Origin: Paracoccaceae bacterium
GTDB lineage: Bacteria > Pseudomonadota > Alphaproteobacteria > Rhodobacterales > Rhodobacteraceae
Direction of reading: 5' to 3'
NCBI GenBank assembly: GCA_003561595.1
Contig: PWWF01000416.1
Span: forward strand, 1-15,924
DNA: 15,924 nt
A model generated the notes under the pieces. It searched no databases, was not told where the DNA came from, and saw only the letters and a list, made by a program, of their open reading frames with translations. Within the stretch, counting starts at the first letter, position 1. Every line of letters starts with the position of its first letter. This document shows positions 1-6,365 of this stretch, in pieces. The position numbers and the translations under genes are program-made.

Positions 1-882
1 CCGGGCCTGCGGCGTGTTGGCGGGATCGACCGGGCGGAACTCGCCAAACCCGGCCGCCGACAATCGTTCTGCGGGGAAACCGCGATCCTCGGTCAGATAG
101 CGCACCACCGACAGGGCGCGCGCCTGACTCAACTCCCAGTTATCGGCATATTCCCCGCCAGGCCCCATCGGCAGGTCATCGGTATGCCCCTCGACCTGCA
201 GGATCCAGTCGATCCCCGGCGGAATCCGATCCGCCACGTCATTCAATATGCCGACCACATTGCCGATCTGCGCGCGCCCCTCGGCCGCCAGATCGGCCGA
301 GCCCAGCTCGAACAGCACCTCGGAGGAAAACACGAAGCGGTCGCCCACGATCTCGACACCCTGCCGCCCTTCCAGCACCTGCCGCAACTGGCCGAAAAAC
401 TCGGACTGAAAACTCTCCAGCCGCTCGCGTTCCGCCGCCTCGCGCTCGGCGCGGGCGCGTTCCTCGGCGGCAAGCTGCGCCAGCGCGATGTTCAGATCCG
501 CGCCAAGGCTCTCGATCTGGGTCTGCGCCTCTTCCTCGCGCGCGCGCACCTCGCCCAGCAGATCCTGCAGGCTGCCCACCTGAGAGCGCAGCGCCGCCAC
601 CTGCTGGTTCATCACTTCCAGGCGGCGCTGATCCTCCAGGCTTTGCGCATCCTGTTCGGTCAGTTCCTGTTCGGCCAGCGCGCGCAGGGCCGCCTGCCGC
701 TCGCGTTCACTCACCTCACGCTCCAGCGCCTCTTCGGCCTCGGTCTGGGCGGCGCGGGAGGCGGCCAGCAGGGTCAGCGTTTCCTCGGCGCGGCGGCGTT
801 CCTGTTCGAGCGACAGGGTCATTGCCGTCAGCTCATCATCGGCCTCGCTCAGCCGGGCGCGCAGGGCCTCTGCGGCGGCAGC
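1..882 (-). CDS. C-terminal part of OmpA/MotB-type peptidoglycan-binding protein (past an in-frame stop; 3' end outside window)
   Basis: This is the open continuation, in the same frame, of the gene that starts at 2016, beyond the TAG at 883-885. It first encodes more Glu/Ala/Arg-rich coiled coil. From about position 380 down to 1 it encodes a clear OmpA/MotB C-terminal domain: EVLFELGSADL, then the peptidoglycan-binding signature VEGHTDDLPMG, the NWELSQARALSVVRYL helix, and AAGFGEFRPV. Members of this domain bind the diaminopimelate of peptidoglycan and anchor an envelope complex. The frame reaches base 1 with no further stop. By comparison with the family only some 10-20 residues (the usual RNRRIE-type end) lie outside. 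The fragment has no convincing start of its own. An in-frame ATG at 822-820 lies 60 bases after the stop but lacks a good Shine-Dalgarno sequence. It is either the lost half of a disrupted gene or the true C-terminus if the TAG is a sequence error. Confidence 0.75.
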
Positions 883-1242
883 CTAGGACAGGCGCGCCTG
901 TTCCTCCTCGGTCAGACTGGCCTCTGCCTCGGCCAGCCGCGCGCGCAGCGCCTCGGCGGCGGCGGCCTCGGCCAGCGCCTGCGCTTCGGCTTCATCGAGC
1001 GCGGTTTCCTGATCGGCAAAGCGGTCGCGCAATTCTTCCAGCCGGGCCAGCGCATCCAGACGCGCGGCTTCTTCCGCGTCGAACTCGGCCTGCGACGCCT
1101 CCAGCTCGGCGCGCAATTCCTCGGCCCGCGCCAGCGCGGCAAGGCGCGCGGCCTCTTGCAGCGAGAGCTGCGATTCCGCCTCGGCCAGGTCCTGACGCAA
1201 CAGATCTGCACCCGCGCTTTCGGCGAGCGCGGTGTCGCGCTC
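739..1242 (-). repeat. Tandem 28-residue (four-heptad) repeats in the coiled coil
   Basis: In the frame of the OmpA-like gene, six consecutive 84-base units encode related 28-residue blocks. The four clearest run from 1158 to 823 and begin QEAARLAALARAEELR, EEAARLDALARLEELR, AEAQALAEAAAAEALR and EEQARLS-stop-AAAAEALR. The flanking units (1242-1159 and 822-739) are more diverged but align at the Leu and Glu positions. Twenty-eight residues is exactly four heptads, as expected for a coiled-coil arm that lengthens or shortens by unit duplication. The in-frame TAG is at position 8 of the fourth clear unit, where the third unit has Glu (GAG). Confidence 0.7.
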
Positions 1243-2016
1243 GGCCTCGGTCGCGGCCAGATCGGCCAGCACGCGGGCCAGATCATCCTCCAGCGTCGCG
1301 GCCTCGGCGCGGGCGGCCTGCCCTTGTGCCTCTGCCTCCTCCAGAGCCGCGGCAAGCTGCGCGAGCGAGGCTTCCTGCGCCACCGCCTCGGCGCGGGCCT
1401 GTTCCAGCGCAGCCTCGACCGCATCAGCGCGCGCGGCGGCCAGGCGCGCGGCCTCGGCCTCGGTGTCCAGCTCGTCGCGCATATTGGCGAGCGCCAGTTG
1501 CAACGCCTCCTGTTCGCTGATCAGCACCTCCTGCGCGGCTTCCATCTCGGCCAGATCGGCGGTCAGTTCCTCGCCCCGCGCCAGCGCCTCATCGCGCGAG
1601 GCAATGAGCGCGGTCACCTGCGCCTCGAAATCAGTGATCTGCGCCTGCGCCTCGGACAGCGCGGTTTCCGAGGCCGCAAGATCGCGGCTGAGCGATGCGA
1701 TCTGCGCGGTCTGGCGCGCCGCCAGCGACCGCGCCTGCCCCAGATCATCCTCCAGCGTGTCGACCTGCCCTTCCAGATCGGCCACCCGCGCCTGCGACAG
1801 CCCCAGCGCATTGGCCAGTGACGCGACCTCGGCCGACAGCCCTTCTAGCTGGGTGTCCTGCGCGGTGATCGTGTCGCGCAGCACGAATTGCACGATCATG
1901 AAGATCGACAGCACGAACATCAGCACCAGCAGAAGCGCGGTCATCGCATCGACAAAGCCCGGCCAGATCGCCCCGCTGACATCGCGCCGCTGCCCTGACC
2001 TGCGCATCAGCGCCAT
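883..2016 (-). CDS. N-terminal part of MotB/OmpA-like coiled-coil envelope protein, ended by an in-frame TAG
   Basis: Residues 1-20 are short and basic, and residues 21-45 form one membrane helix (WPGFVDAMTALLLVLMFVLSIFMIVQFV). That arrangement, with an Asp (FVDAM) at the start of the helix, is the MotB/ExbD/TolR-type N-terminus. After it comes a long Ala/Glu/Leu/Arg coiled coil, ending at TAG 883-885 as residue 378. I chose the ATG at 2016 because it follows AGGG by a suitable gap and lies 4 bases past the stop of the MotA-like gene. A further in-frame upstream ATG (2076) would overlap that gene. The pair is presumably translated together, and the two proteins would form an inner-membrane proton channel with a peptidoglycan-binding arm. 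Taken alone the fragment lacks its OmpA domain, which remains encoded in frame downstream. The full frame from 2016 to 1 would give at least 672 residues. It could be a pseudogene, a phase variant or a sequence error. Confidence 0.8.
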   Translation of the reverse strand: MALMRRSGQRRDVSGAIWPGFVDAMTALLLVLMFVLSIFMIVQFVLRDTITAQDTQLEGLSAEVASLANALGLSQARVADLEGQVDTLEDDLGQARSLAARQTAQIASLSRDLAASETALSEAQAQITDFEAQVTALIASRDEALARGEELTADLAEMEAAQEVLISEQEALQLALANMRDELDTEAEAARLAAARADAVEAALEQARAEAVAQEASLAQLAAALEEAEAQGQAARAEAATLEDDLARVLADLAATEAERDTALAESAGADLLRQDLAEAESQLSLQEAARLAALARAEELRAELEASQAEFDAEEAARLDALARLEELRDRFADQETALDEAEAQALAEAAAAEALRARLAEAEASLTEEEQARLS

Positions 2017-2020
2017 GGCG

Positions 2021-3223
2021 CTACCCTTCGTCCCGGCGCGCGCCGAAACCCAGTCGCGACAATTGCCGCACCGCATGTGTCAGGCTGGAGATATCCGAAC
2101 GCAGATCGCTCGTCGTCTCGATCCGGCCTGCCGACAGCTCTTCGGCGATGCGCAGCAATTGCGCATCGATATTGCGCAGGCGCAGCCGCATTTCGGCCTG
2201 GGCGTGGGGGCCGCTTTCATCGGCCTGCGCGCGGTAATGGTCCAGCAATTCCGCCTGCCCCTGCGCGACCCGCTCCAACGCGGCACTGGGATCGCCGGGC
2301 GCGGCAGCGGGGGCCGTGCTGCCCGCGGCCAGCCGCTCAATCGCCTCTACCAGAAAACCAAGCGCCTGATCCAGCTGCGCGCGTTCATGATCGGCCTGAA
2401 GTTGCTGGCGGTTCATCGTCTCCATCTGTTCGGCCATCGCGTCCAGCACCTGCACCATGGCGCCCATCTCGTTGCCCGGTTCCATATCCCCGGCGACCCC
2501 CAGCCGGGTGATCGAGCTCAGCCATTCCTCCAACTGGCGGTAAAACCGGTTCTGCCCGTGGCCCGCGAACAGCTCCAGCATGCCCACGACAAGCGAGCCC
2601 GCCAGCCCCAGAAGCGAGGAGGAAAACGCCGTGCCCATACCGCCCAACTGCGCTTCAAGCCCCGTCATCAGGTTGTCAAAGACCTGAATGCCGGTCTGAT
2701 TGTCCTCTGGTGCCAGCGAGCGGATCGTATCCACCACGGCCGGAACCGTGGTCGCCAGCCCATAGAAGGTCCCGAGCAGACCCAAAAAGATCAAAAGGCT
2801 TATGATATAGCGGGTTATGTCACGAACCTCATCCAGCCGCGTGGCGACCGAGTCGAGGATCGAACTGGCCGAAGCACTGGATATCTGCGACCCGCGCCCG
2901 CGCCCGCGCAACAATGCGGCCAGCGGCACCAGCAGCGAGGGCGGCACCGTCGCCTCATGCCCCGGCGTGTCCGTGGCGAACCCCTCGATCCAGATGATCG
3001 AGCGGTTAAGCTGGATCACCTGCCAGAAAGTCGCGAACACCCCGATCACAAAGACCAGAAAGATGAACCCGTTCAGCCAGATATTGGCCAGAAAGATGCC
3101 CGAGACCGCCGGCAGCGCGAACCATGTGCCAACAGCCACAAGGGCCAGCACGGTCAGCATCATCACGATCTGGCGTACTGGCCGGGAAAACTGCGTCTGG
3201 GCCCCGAATTGGGATCTTGCCAT
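2021..3223 (-). CDS. MotA/TolQ/ExbB-type proton-channel family protein
   Basis: A 400-residue inner-membrane protein. Four hydrophobic segments are visible at about residues 20-40, 48-70, 138-160 and 197-219. The third and fourth carry the family pattern: FLGLLGTFYGL with a following TTVPAV, and GGMGTAFSSSLLGLAGSLVVG. In this family the last two helices line the proton path, and a five-subunit ring surrounds two copies of a MotB/ExbD-type partner. Residues from about 240 to the end form a soluble, partly helical tail that is longer than in TolQ or ExbB. The gene is directly followed after 4 bases by the OmpA/MotB-type gene, so the two most likely form one envelope complex. There are no flagellar, Tol or TonB genes nearby, so the process it powers cannot be named from the window. 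The start ATG at 3223 is preceded by a moderate AGGA-containing ribosome-binding region. Confidence 0.85.
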   Translation of the reverse strand: MARSQFGAQTQFSRPVRQIVMMLTVLALVAVGTWFALPAVSGIFLANIWLNGFIFLVFVIGVFATFWQVIQLNRSIIWIEGFATDTPGHEATVPPSLLVPLAALLRGRGRGSQISSASASSILDSVATRLDEVRDITRYIISLLIFLGLLGTFYGLATTVPAVVDTIRSLAPEDNQTGIQVFDNLMTGLEAQLGGMGTAFSSSLLGLAGSLVVGMLELFAGHGQNRFYRQLEEWLSSITRLGVAGDMEPGNEMGAMVQVLDAMAEQMETMNRQQLQADHERAQLDQALGFLVEAIERLAAGSTAPAAAPGDPSAALERVAQGQAELLDHYRAQADESGPHAQAEMRLRLRNIDAQLLRIAEELSAGRIETTSDLRSDISSLTHAVRQLSRLGFGARRDEG

Positions 3224-3253
3224 GGTGGGCGTCCTGATCCTCTTGTCAGGGGC

Positions 3254-3282
3254 ACTCTAGGTCAGTCCGCCCCTGGTTCCAA
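3254..3282 (-). promoter_or_regulatory. Candidate promoter of the MotA-like/OmpA-like pair
   Basis: Read on the minus strand, TTGGAA (3282-3277) and TAGAGT (3259-3254) are separated by 17 bases. Each matches 4 of 6 positions of the sigma-70 consensus. Transcription would start near 3247, about 24 bases before the ATG at 3223. The whole gap 3224-3394 holds no gene. It also contains a small 5-bp hairpin (3332-3346), too weak to call a terminator. This is a pattern match only. Confidence 0.35.
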
Positions 3283-3394
3283 CCGAGTTTTTCGTGAACC
3301 GCCCGAATACACGCGCCGGTTGAGTTACCTGCGCATCAGTTATGCGGGCGAAGGCGTGTGTCACTCCGCGCGGGACCGGGAAAACCCACTGCGA

Positions 3395-3898
3395 TCAGGG
3401 CGCAGGATGGCGCCAGAGTTGCAGGATTCCGAAATGCGGATGGGCGAAATCGCTTTCGTGATGACAGCCCAGCCGCTGTGCAAGGGTCTGCGAGCGGGTA
3501 TTGTCGGGCGCGATAAGGCTGGCGGGGCGCTGCCAGCCCAGTGTCGCGCAGGCATGGGCGCGGGCGGCATGCGCGGCCTCATAGGCGTAACCCTTCCCTT
3601 CGGCCCCCTCATCCCAGATCTGCCATGCAATCTCCGGCTCTGGCCAGCCTTCGGGGAAAAACGGACCAGCGGCGCCGATGGGGGTCTGGCTGTCGCGCGT
3701 CAGCACAGTGAACACCCCGTAGCCGCGCATGATCCGGTGGCCCAGCGTCACGCAAAACCGGTTCCACGCAAGAATCGGGTCTGGTTGCCCGCCGGTGAAC
3801 TGCGCGCGCTCGGACATGAAATAGGCGCGAAAGGCCGGGAAATCCGCAGGGTCCGGCGGGCGCAAGATCAGCCGGTCGGTCAGCACAGGCGCGTCCAT
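3395..3898 (-). CDS. GNAT-family N-acetyltransferase (RimJ/RimL-like)
   Basis: A 167-residue protein of the usual single-domain GNAT size. It begins with the TDRLILRP motif typical of RimJ/RimL-type acetyltransferases. In the middle it has the acetyl-CoA pyrophosphate-binding loop in the form EGKGYAYEA (about residues 119-127), and near the end APDNTRSQTLAQRLG, the family's conserved Asn/Ser helix. It transfers an acetyl group from acetyl-CoA to an amine; the substrate cannot be read from the sequence. Its ATG directly abuts the TGA of the upstream aldehyde dehydrogenase (TGAATG), so it is the third gene of that operon and is probably translationally coupled. A role in modifying the operon's metabolite or in detoxification is possible but is inference. 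Confidence 0.85.
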   Translation of the reverse strand: MDAPVLTDRLILRPPDPADFPAFRAYFMSERAQFTGGQPDPILAWNRFCVTLGHRIMRGYGVFTVLTRDSQTPIGAAGPFFPEGWPEPEIAWQIWDEGAEGKGYAYEAAHAARAHACATLGWQRPASLIAPDNTRSQTLAQRLGCHHESDFAHPHFGILQLWRHPAP

Positions 3899-5362
3899 TC
3901 AGCCCGCCATATGCACGGTCTTGACCTCAAGGTAATTCTCCAGCCCCTCTGGCCCGCCCTCGCGGCCCATGCCGGATTCGCGGTAGCCGCCAAAGGGGTG
4001 CTTGGGGTCCACGATCAGCCCGTTGACGGTCAGCCCGCCCGTGCGCATCCGCCGGGCAAAGGCAAAGCCGCGTTCCGGGTCCGCGGAATAGACCGCACCG
4101 TTCAGCCCGTAGGGCGTGGCATTGGCCTTGCGCGCGGCATCGTCCTCATCACTATAGCCGATGACCGACACGACCGGGCCAAAGATCTCTTCCTGCGCGA
4201 TCTTCATGTCGGGCGTGACATCGGTGAACACTGTGGGTTCCACGAAATAACCCTTGTCAAACCCGCGCGGGCGCCCACCGCCGCAGGCCAGCATCGCCCC
4301 GCCCGCGCGCCCGGCGGCGATATATTCCTCGACCCGCGTGCGCTGGCGGTCCATCGCCAGCGGCCCCATCTGGGTCGCGGGGTCTGACGGATCGCCCAGC
4401 TTGATCGCGCGCACGGCCGGCAGGAACACGTCCAGAAATTCGGCCTTGCGCGCCTCGGGCACCAGCAGGCGGGTCAGCGAGAAACAGACCTGCCCCGTGA
4501 TCGGCATGGAATAGACCATGAGCGAGGGCAGCGCCTTGGCGAAATCGGCATCGGGCAGCAGGACCGCCGCCGATTTCCCGCCCAGTTCCAGCGATACACG
4601 CGCCAGCCGGTCGGAACACACCCGCATGATATGCTTGCCCACGGCGGTCGAGCCGGTGAAGGCCACTTTCTCGACATCGCGGTGGCGCACCAGATGGTCG
4701 CCCCCCTCGCGCCCGGCGGGGACCAGATTGAACACCCCGCGCGGCAGGCCCGCCGCCTCGATGCATTCGGCCAGAATATAGGCTTCCAACGGCGTCTCGG
4801 GCGAGGGTTTGGCGACCATCGTGCACCCCGCCGCCAGCCCTGCCGCGATCTTGTAGGACAAAAGCACCATCGGCGCATTCCAGGGCGAGATGGCGGCGCA
4901 GACCCCAGCGGGTTCGCGCAGCACCCGCACCTCGCCACCATCATCGCGGTGGCGGGTGTCGCAGAACGGGTAGCTTTCGATCAGATCGGCATAATGCGAA
5001 AACAGGGTGGCGTTCTGAGGCACCAGTTTGCGCGTCAGGCTGATGGGCGCGCCCACCTGCGTGGTCCAGGCCCAGGCGATTTCGTCCAGCCGTTCGGTGA
5101 TCAGGGATGCCACGCGCCGCAGCGCCGCAGCACGGTCGCGCACGGGCATATGCGACCATGGCCCGTGGTCAAAGGCTGTGCGCGCGGCAGCCACGGCGCG
5201 GTCGATATCGGCAGGTGCAGCTTCGGGGTAGCTGAGCAGAGGTTCTTCGGTGACAGGCGAGATCACGTCGATGCGCCGGTCCGTCGCGGGCGCGACCCAG
5301 TCCCCATTGATGAAGAACTGATCGGGCGCTTTCAGAACCTTGCCCTGTTGCAGCCTGACCAT
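3899..5362 (-). CDS. NAD(P)+-dependent aldehyde dehydrogenase, downstream of metF
   Basis: A 487-residue cytosolic aldehyde dehydrogenase of normal length, oxidising an aldehyde to its acid with NAD(P)+. All key residues are visible: Asn162 in ISPWNAP, Lys185 in AKPSPETP, the nucleotide-loop motif FTGSTAVG (235-242), the general base Glu259 in SLELGGKS, and the nucleophile Cys293 in TGQVCFSLTR. The ATG at 5362 is chosen over the earlier in-frame start at 5422 because it follows a strong AAAGGGGGG Shine-Dalgarno sequence and lies just after the stop of metF. The longer form would begin inside metF with a non-homologous Arg/Pro-rich stretch. It sits second in a metF-aldehyde dehydrogenase-acetyltransferase operon. 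The substrate is unknown. Because of the neighbour, an aldehyde produced in one-carbon or methylated-compound breakdown is a reasonable guess. Confidence 0.9.
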   Translation of the reverse strand: MVRLQQGKVLKAPDQFFINGDWVAPATDRRIDVISPVTEEPLLSYPEAAPADIDRAVAAARTAFDHGPWSHMPVRDRAAALRRVASLITERLDEIAWAWTTQVGAPISLTRKLVPQNATLFSHYADLIESYPFCDTRHRDDGGEVRVLREPAGVCAAISPWNAPMVLLSYKIAAGLAAGCTMVAKPSPETPLEAYILAECIEAAGLPRGVFNLVPAGREGGDHLVRHRDVEKVAFTGSTAVGKHIMRVCSDRLARVSLELGGKSAAVLLPDADFAKALPSLMVYSMPITGQVCFSLTRLLVPEARKAEFLDVFLPAVRAIKLGDPSDPATQMGPLAMDRQRTRVEEYIAAGRAGGAMLACGGGRPRGFDKGYFVEPTVFTDVTPDMKIAQEEIFGPVVSVIGYSDEDDAARKANATPYGLNGAVYSADPERGFAFARRMRTGGLTVNGLIVDPKHPFGGYRESGMGREGGPEGLENYLEVKTVHMAG

Positions 5363-5373
5363 TTGCCCCCCTT

Positions 5374-6267
5374 TCAGCCGACGACGCGGCGCAGATGGCC
5401 TGCGCCCTGACGGCTGGCCCATTCGGCGCTGGCGCGGATGCCGCCCAGCGGAAAGATGTGCAATTGATCGGGCTGCGTGACCGGGTCTGCCTGCGCGTTA
5501 CGCACCAGCGCATCCAGCACGTCGTCGGGTTCGAATGGCAGCAACAGTTTGCTCAGATCGCGCGCGCGCTTTTTCAGCACTTTCAGCGACGGGCCGACCC
5601 CGCAGGCCACGGCGAATTTGATCATCGTCTGCAGCTTCGCAGGCCCGGCAAGGCCGATATGCACCGGCAGGTCGATCCCGTCGCGGCGCAGCCCCGCGAT
5701 CCACTGGCTGGCCACATCGCCATCAAACAGGAACTGCGTGACCACGGCCATATCCACTCCGGTATCGCGCGCATGCTGCTGTTTCCAGCGCAGCGCAGCG
5801 TCCACTTCGGCCGTGCCGCCCTTGGGGTCGATATCGCGATTGCCCTCGGGGTGGCCCGCGACATGCAGGCGGGTATAGCCTGCCTTGTGAAAGGCCCCGG
5901 TCTGGAACAGGTCTATGGATGACGTGAAGCTGCCAACGGGTTTCGCATTCCCCCCCGCCAGCACCAGCGCCTGAGCGACCCCGGCCTCGCCCTGATAGCG
6001 GGCGATCCAGTCATCCAGCGTGGCGCGGTCGGGGATCGAGCGCGCGGGGAAATGGGGCATCACTTCGAACCCGTCACGCGACAGGCGGCGCGCAGTGTCC
6101 ACCATGTCCTGAATCGGCGTGCCGTCGATATGCGCGACATAGACGCGGGTGCCCGCGGGCAGAAGCGCCTTGAAATCATCGATCTTGGCCGCTGTGCGCG
6201 GCATGACCTCGATCGAATAGCCTTGCAAAAGCCCGGCGCCGGTCAGGGGGGTGTTGTGCTGTGCCAT
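5374..6267 (-). CDS. metF: Methylenetetrahydrofolate reductase family protein
   Basis: A 297-residue flavoprotein of bacterial MetF size, interconverting 5,10-methylene- and 5-methyl-tetrahydrofolate. Visible motifs are IEVMPRT at 19-25, whose Glu20 corresponds to the catalytic Glu28 of the E. coli enzyme; VAGHPEG at 136-142, corresponding to its VAAYPEVHPE segment; and VTQFLFD, with the folate-contacting Gln. The usual LRGD motif (E. coli Asp120) appears here as LAGGN at about 103-107, so that Asp seems to be replaced. It is the first gene of its operon and is followed after 11 bases by an aldehyde dehydrogenase. It is preceded by its own promoter and paired operator sites, with GGAGG ahead of the ATG. 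Housekeeping MetF makes methyl-folate for methionine synthesis. Regulated copies beside catabolic genes, as in O-demethylation (LigM) and DMSP demethylation (DmdA), run in the oxidative direction. The context favours the latter, but this is inference. Confidence 0.85.
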   Translation of the reverse strand: MAQHNTPLTGAGLLQGYSIEVMPRTAAKIDDFKALLPAGTRVYVAHIDGTPIQDMVDTARRLSRDGFEVMPHFPARSIPDRATLDDWIARYQGEAGVAQALVLAGGNAKPVGSFTSSIDLFQTGAFHKAGYTRLHVAGHPEGNRDIDPKGGTAEVDAALRWKQQHARDTGVDMAVVTQFLFDGDVASQWIAGLRRDGIDLPVHIGLAGPAKLQTMIKFAVACGVGPSLKVLKKRARDLSKLLLPFEPDDVLDALVRNAQADPVTQPDQLHIFPLGGIRASAEWASRQGAGHLRRVVG

Positions 6268-6285
6268 GATGTATCCTCCGTCGCC

Positions 6286-6299
6286 CTGATGTATACACA
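6286..6299 (-). promoter_or_regulatory. Operator 1, GntR-type candidate, overlapping the metF -10 box
   Basis: Read on the minus strand the site is TGTGTATACATCAG, with the palindromic core TGTATACA at 6297-6290. An identical 14-mer occurs in the opposite orientation at 6352-6365. A GTATAC-centred palindrome is typical of GntR-superfamily (FCD-type) regulators. The site covers the candidate -10 box, as a repressor site would. A partial third copy (TGATGTAT on the plus strand, 6267-6274) lies 20 bases away beside the ribosome-binding site. Confidence 0.6.
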
Positions 6300-6318
6300 G
6301 AACCGCCGCAAATGTAAA
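6290..6318 (-). promoter_or_regulatory. metF: Candidate sigma-70 promoter of the metF operon
   Basis: On the minus strand TTTACA (6318-6313, 5 of 6 to consensus) is followed after exactly 17 bases by TATACA (6295-6290, 4 of 6). The expected start near 6283 gives a leader of about 16 bases containing GGAGG before the ATG at 6267. The -10 box lies inside operator 1. Confidence 0.55.
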
Positions 6319-6351
6319 GATCAGGCTTCTTCACGGCTGATTGGCGCTTTT

Positions 6352-6365
6352 TGTGTATACATCAG
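6352..6365 (+). promoter_or_regulatory. Operator 2, inverted copy of the 14-bp GntR-type site
   Basis: TGTGTATACATCAG read on the plus strand is an exact inverted copy of the site at 6286-6299. The two palindromic centres are 64 bp apart, close to six helical turns, which would suit cooperative binding or looping. The site overlaps the TGA of the upstream flotillin-like gene (6364-6362), so the regulatory region begins at the very end of the preceding gene. Confidence 0.55.

Noticed and set aside
883..885. TAG read as pyrrolysine or another recoded amino acid
   Set aside because: No pyrrolysine genes or recoding signal are seen, and the position lies in a variable coiled-coil repeat where a special residue would have no obvious use. 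A point change or sequence error is simpler.
184..1821. Long plus-strand open frame opposite the OmpA-like gene
   Set aside because: It is the exact complement frame of a GC-rich coiled-coil gene; its translation is low-complexity Gln/Gly/Leu/Arg and matches no family. Its openness comes from the codon bias of the minus-strand gene.
1..3223. Zorya-type anti-phage defence (ZorA/ZorB)
   Set aside because: The channel-plus-OmpA plan is similar, but no zorC, zorD or zorE gene is visible, the neighbours upstream are metabolic, and the pair also fits general envelope proteins. The region below coordinate 1 would be needed to reopen this.
1..3223. Flagellar stator MotA/MotB
   Set aside because: The partner's coiled coil is far longer than in MotB, the MotA-like protein has a long tail, and no flagellar gene is nearby.
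3332..3346. Small inverted repeat as terminator of the acetyltransferase operon
   Set aside because: Only a 5-bp stem with a 5-base loop and no T run; it could occur by chance.
1232..4387. Plus-strand open frame of about 1050 codons
   Set aside because: It crosses four convincing minus-strand genes and their intergenic gaps, and has no recognisable domain or ribosome-binding site.
3899..5422. Longer N-terminus of the aldehyde dehydrogenase starting at 5422
   Set aside because: The extra residues are Arg/Pro-rich, overlap metF, and lack the strong Shine-Dalgarno sequence present before 5362.
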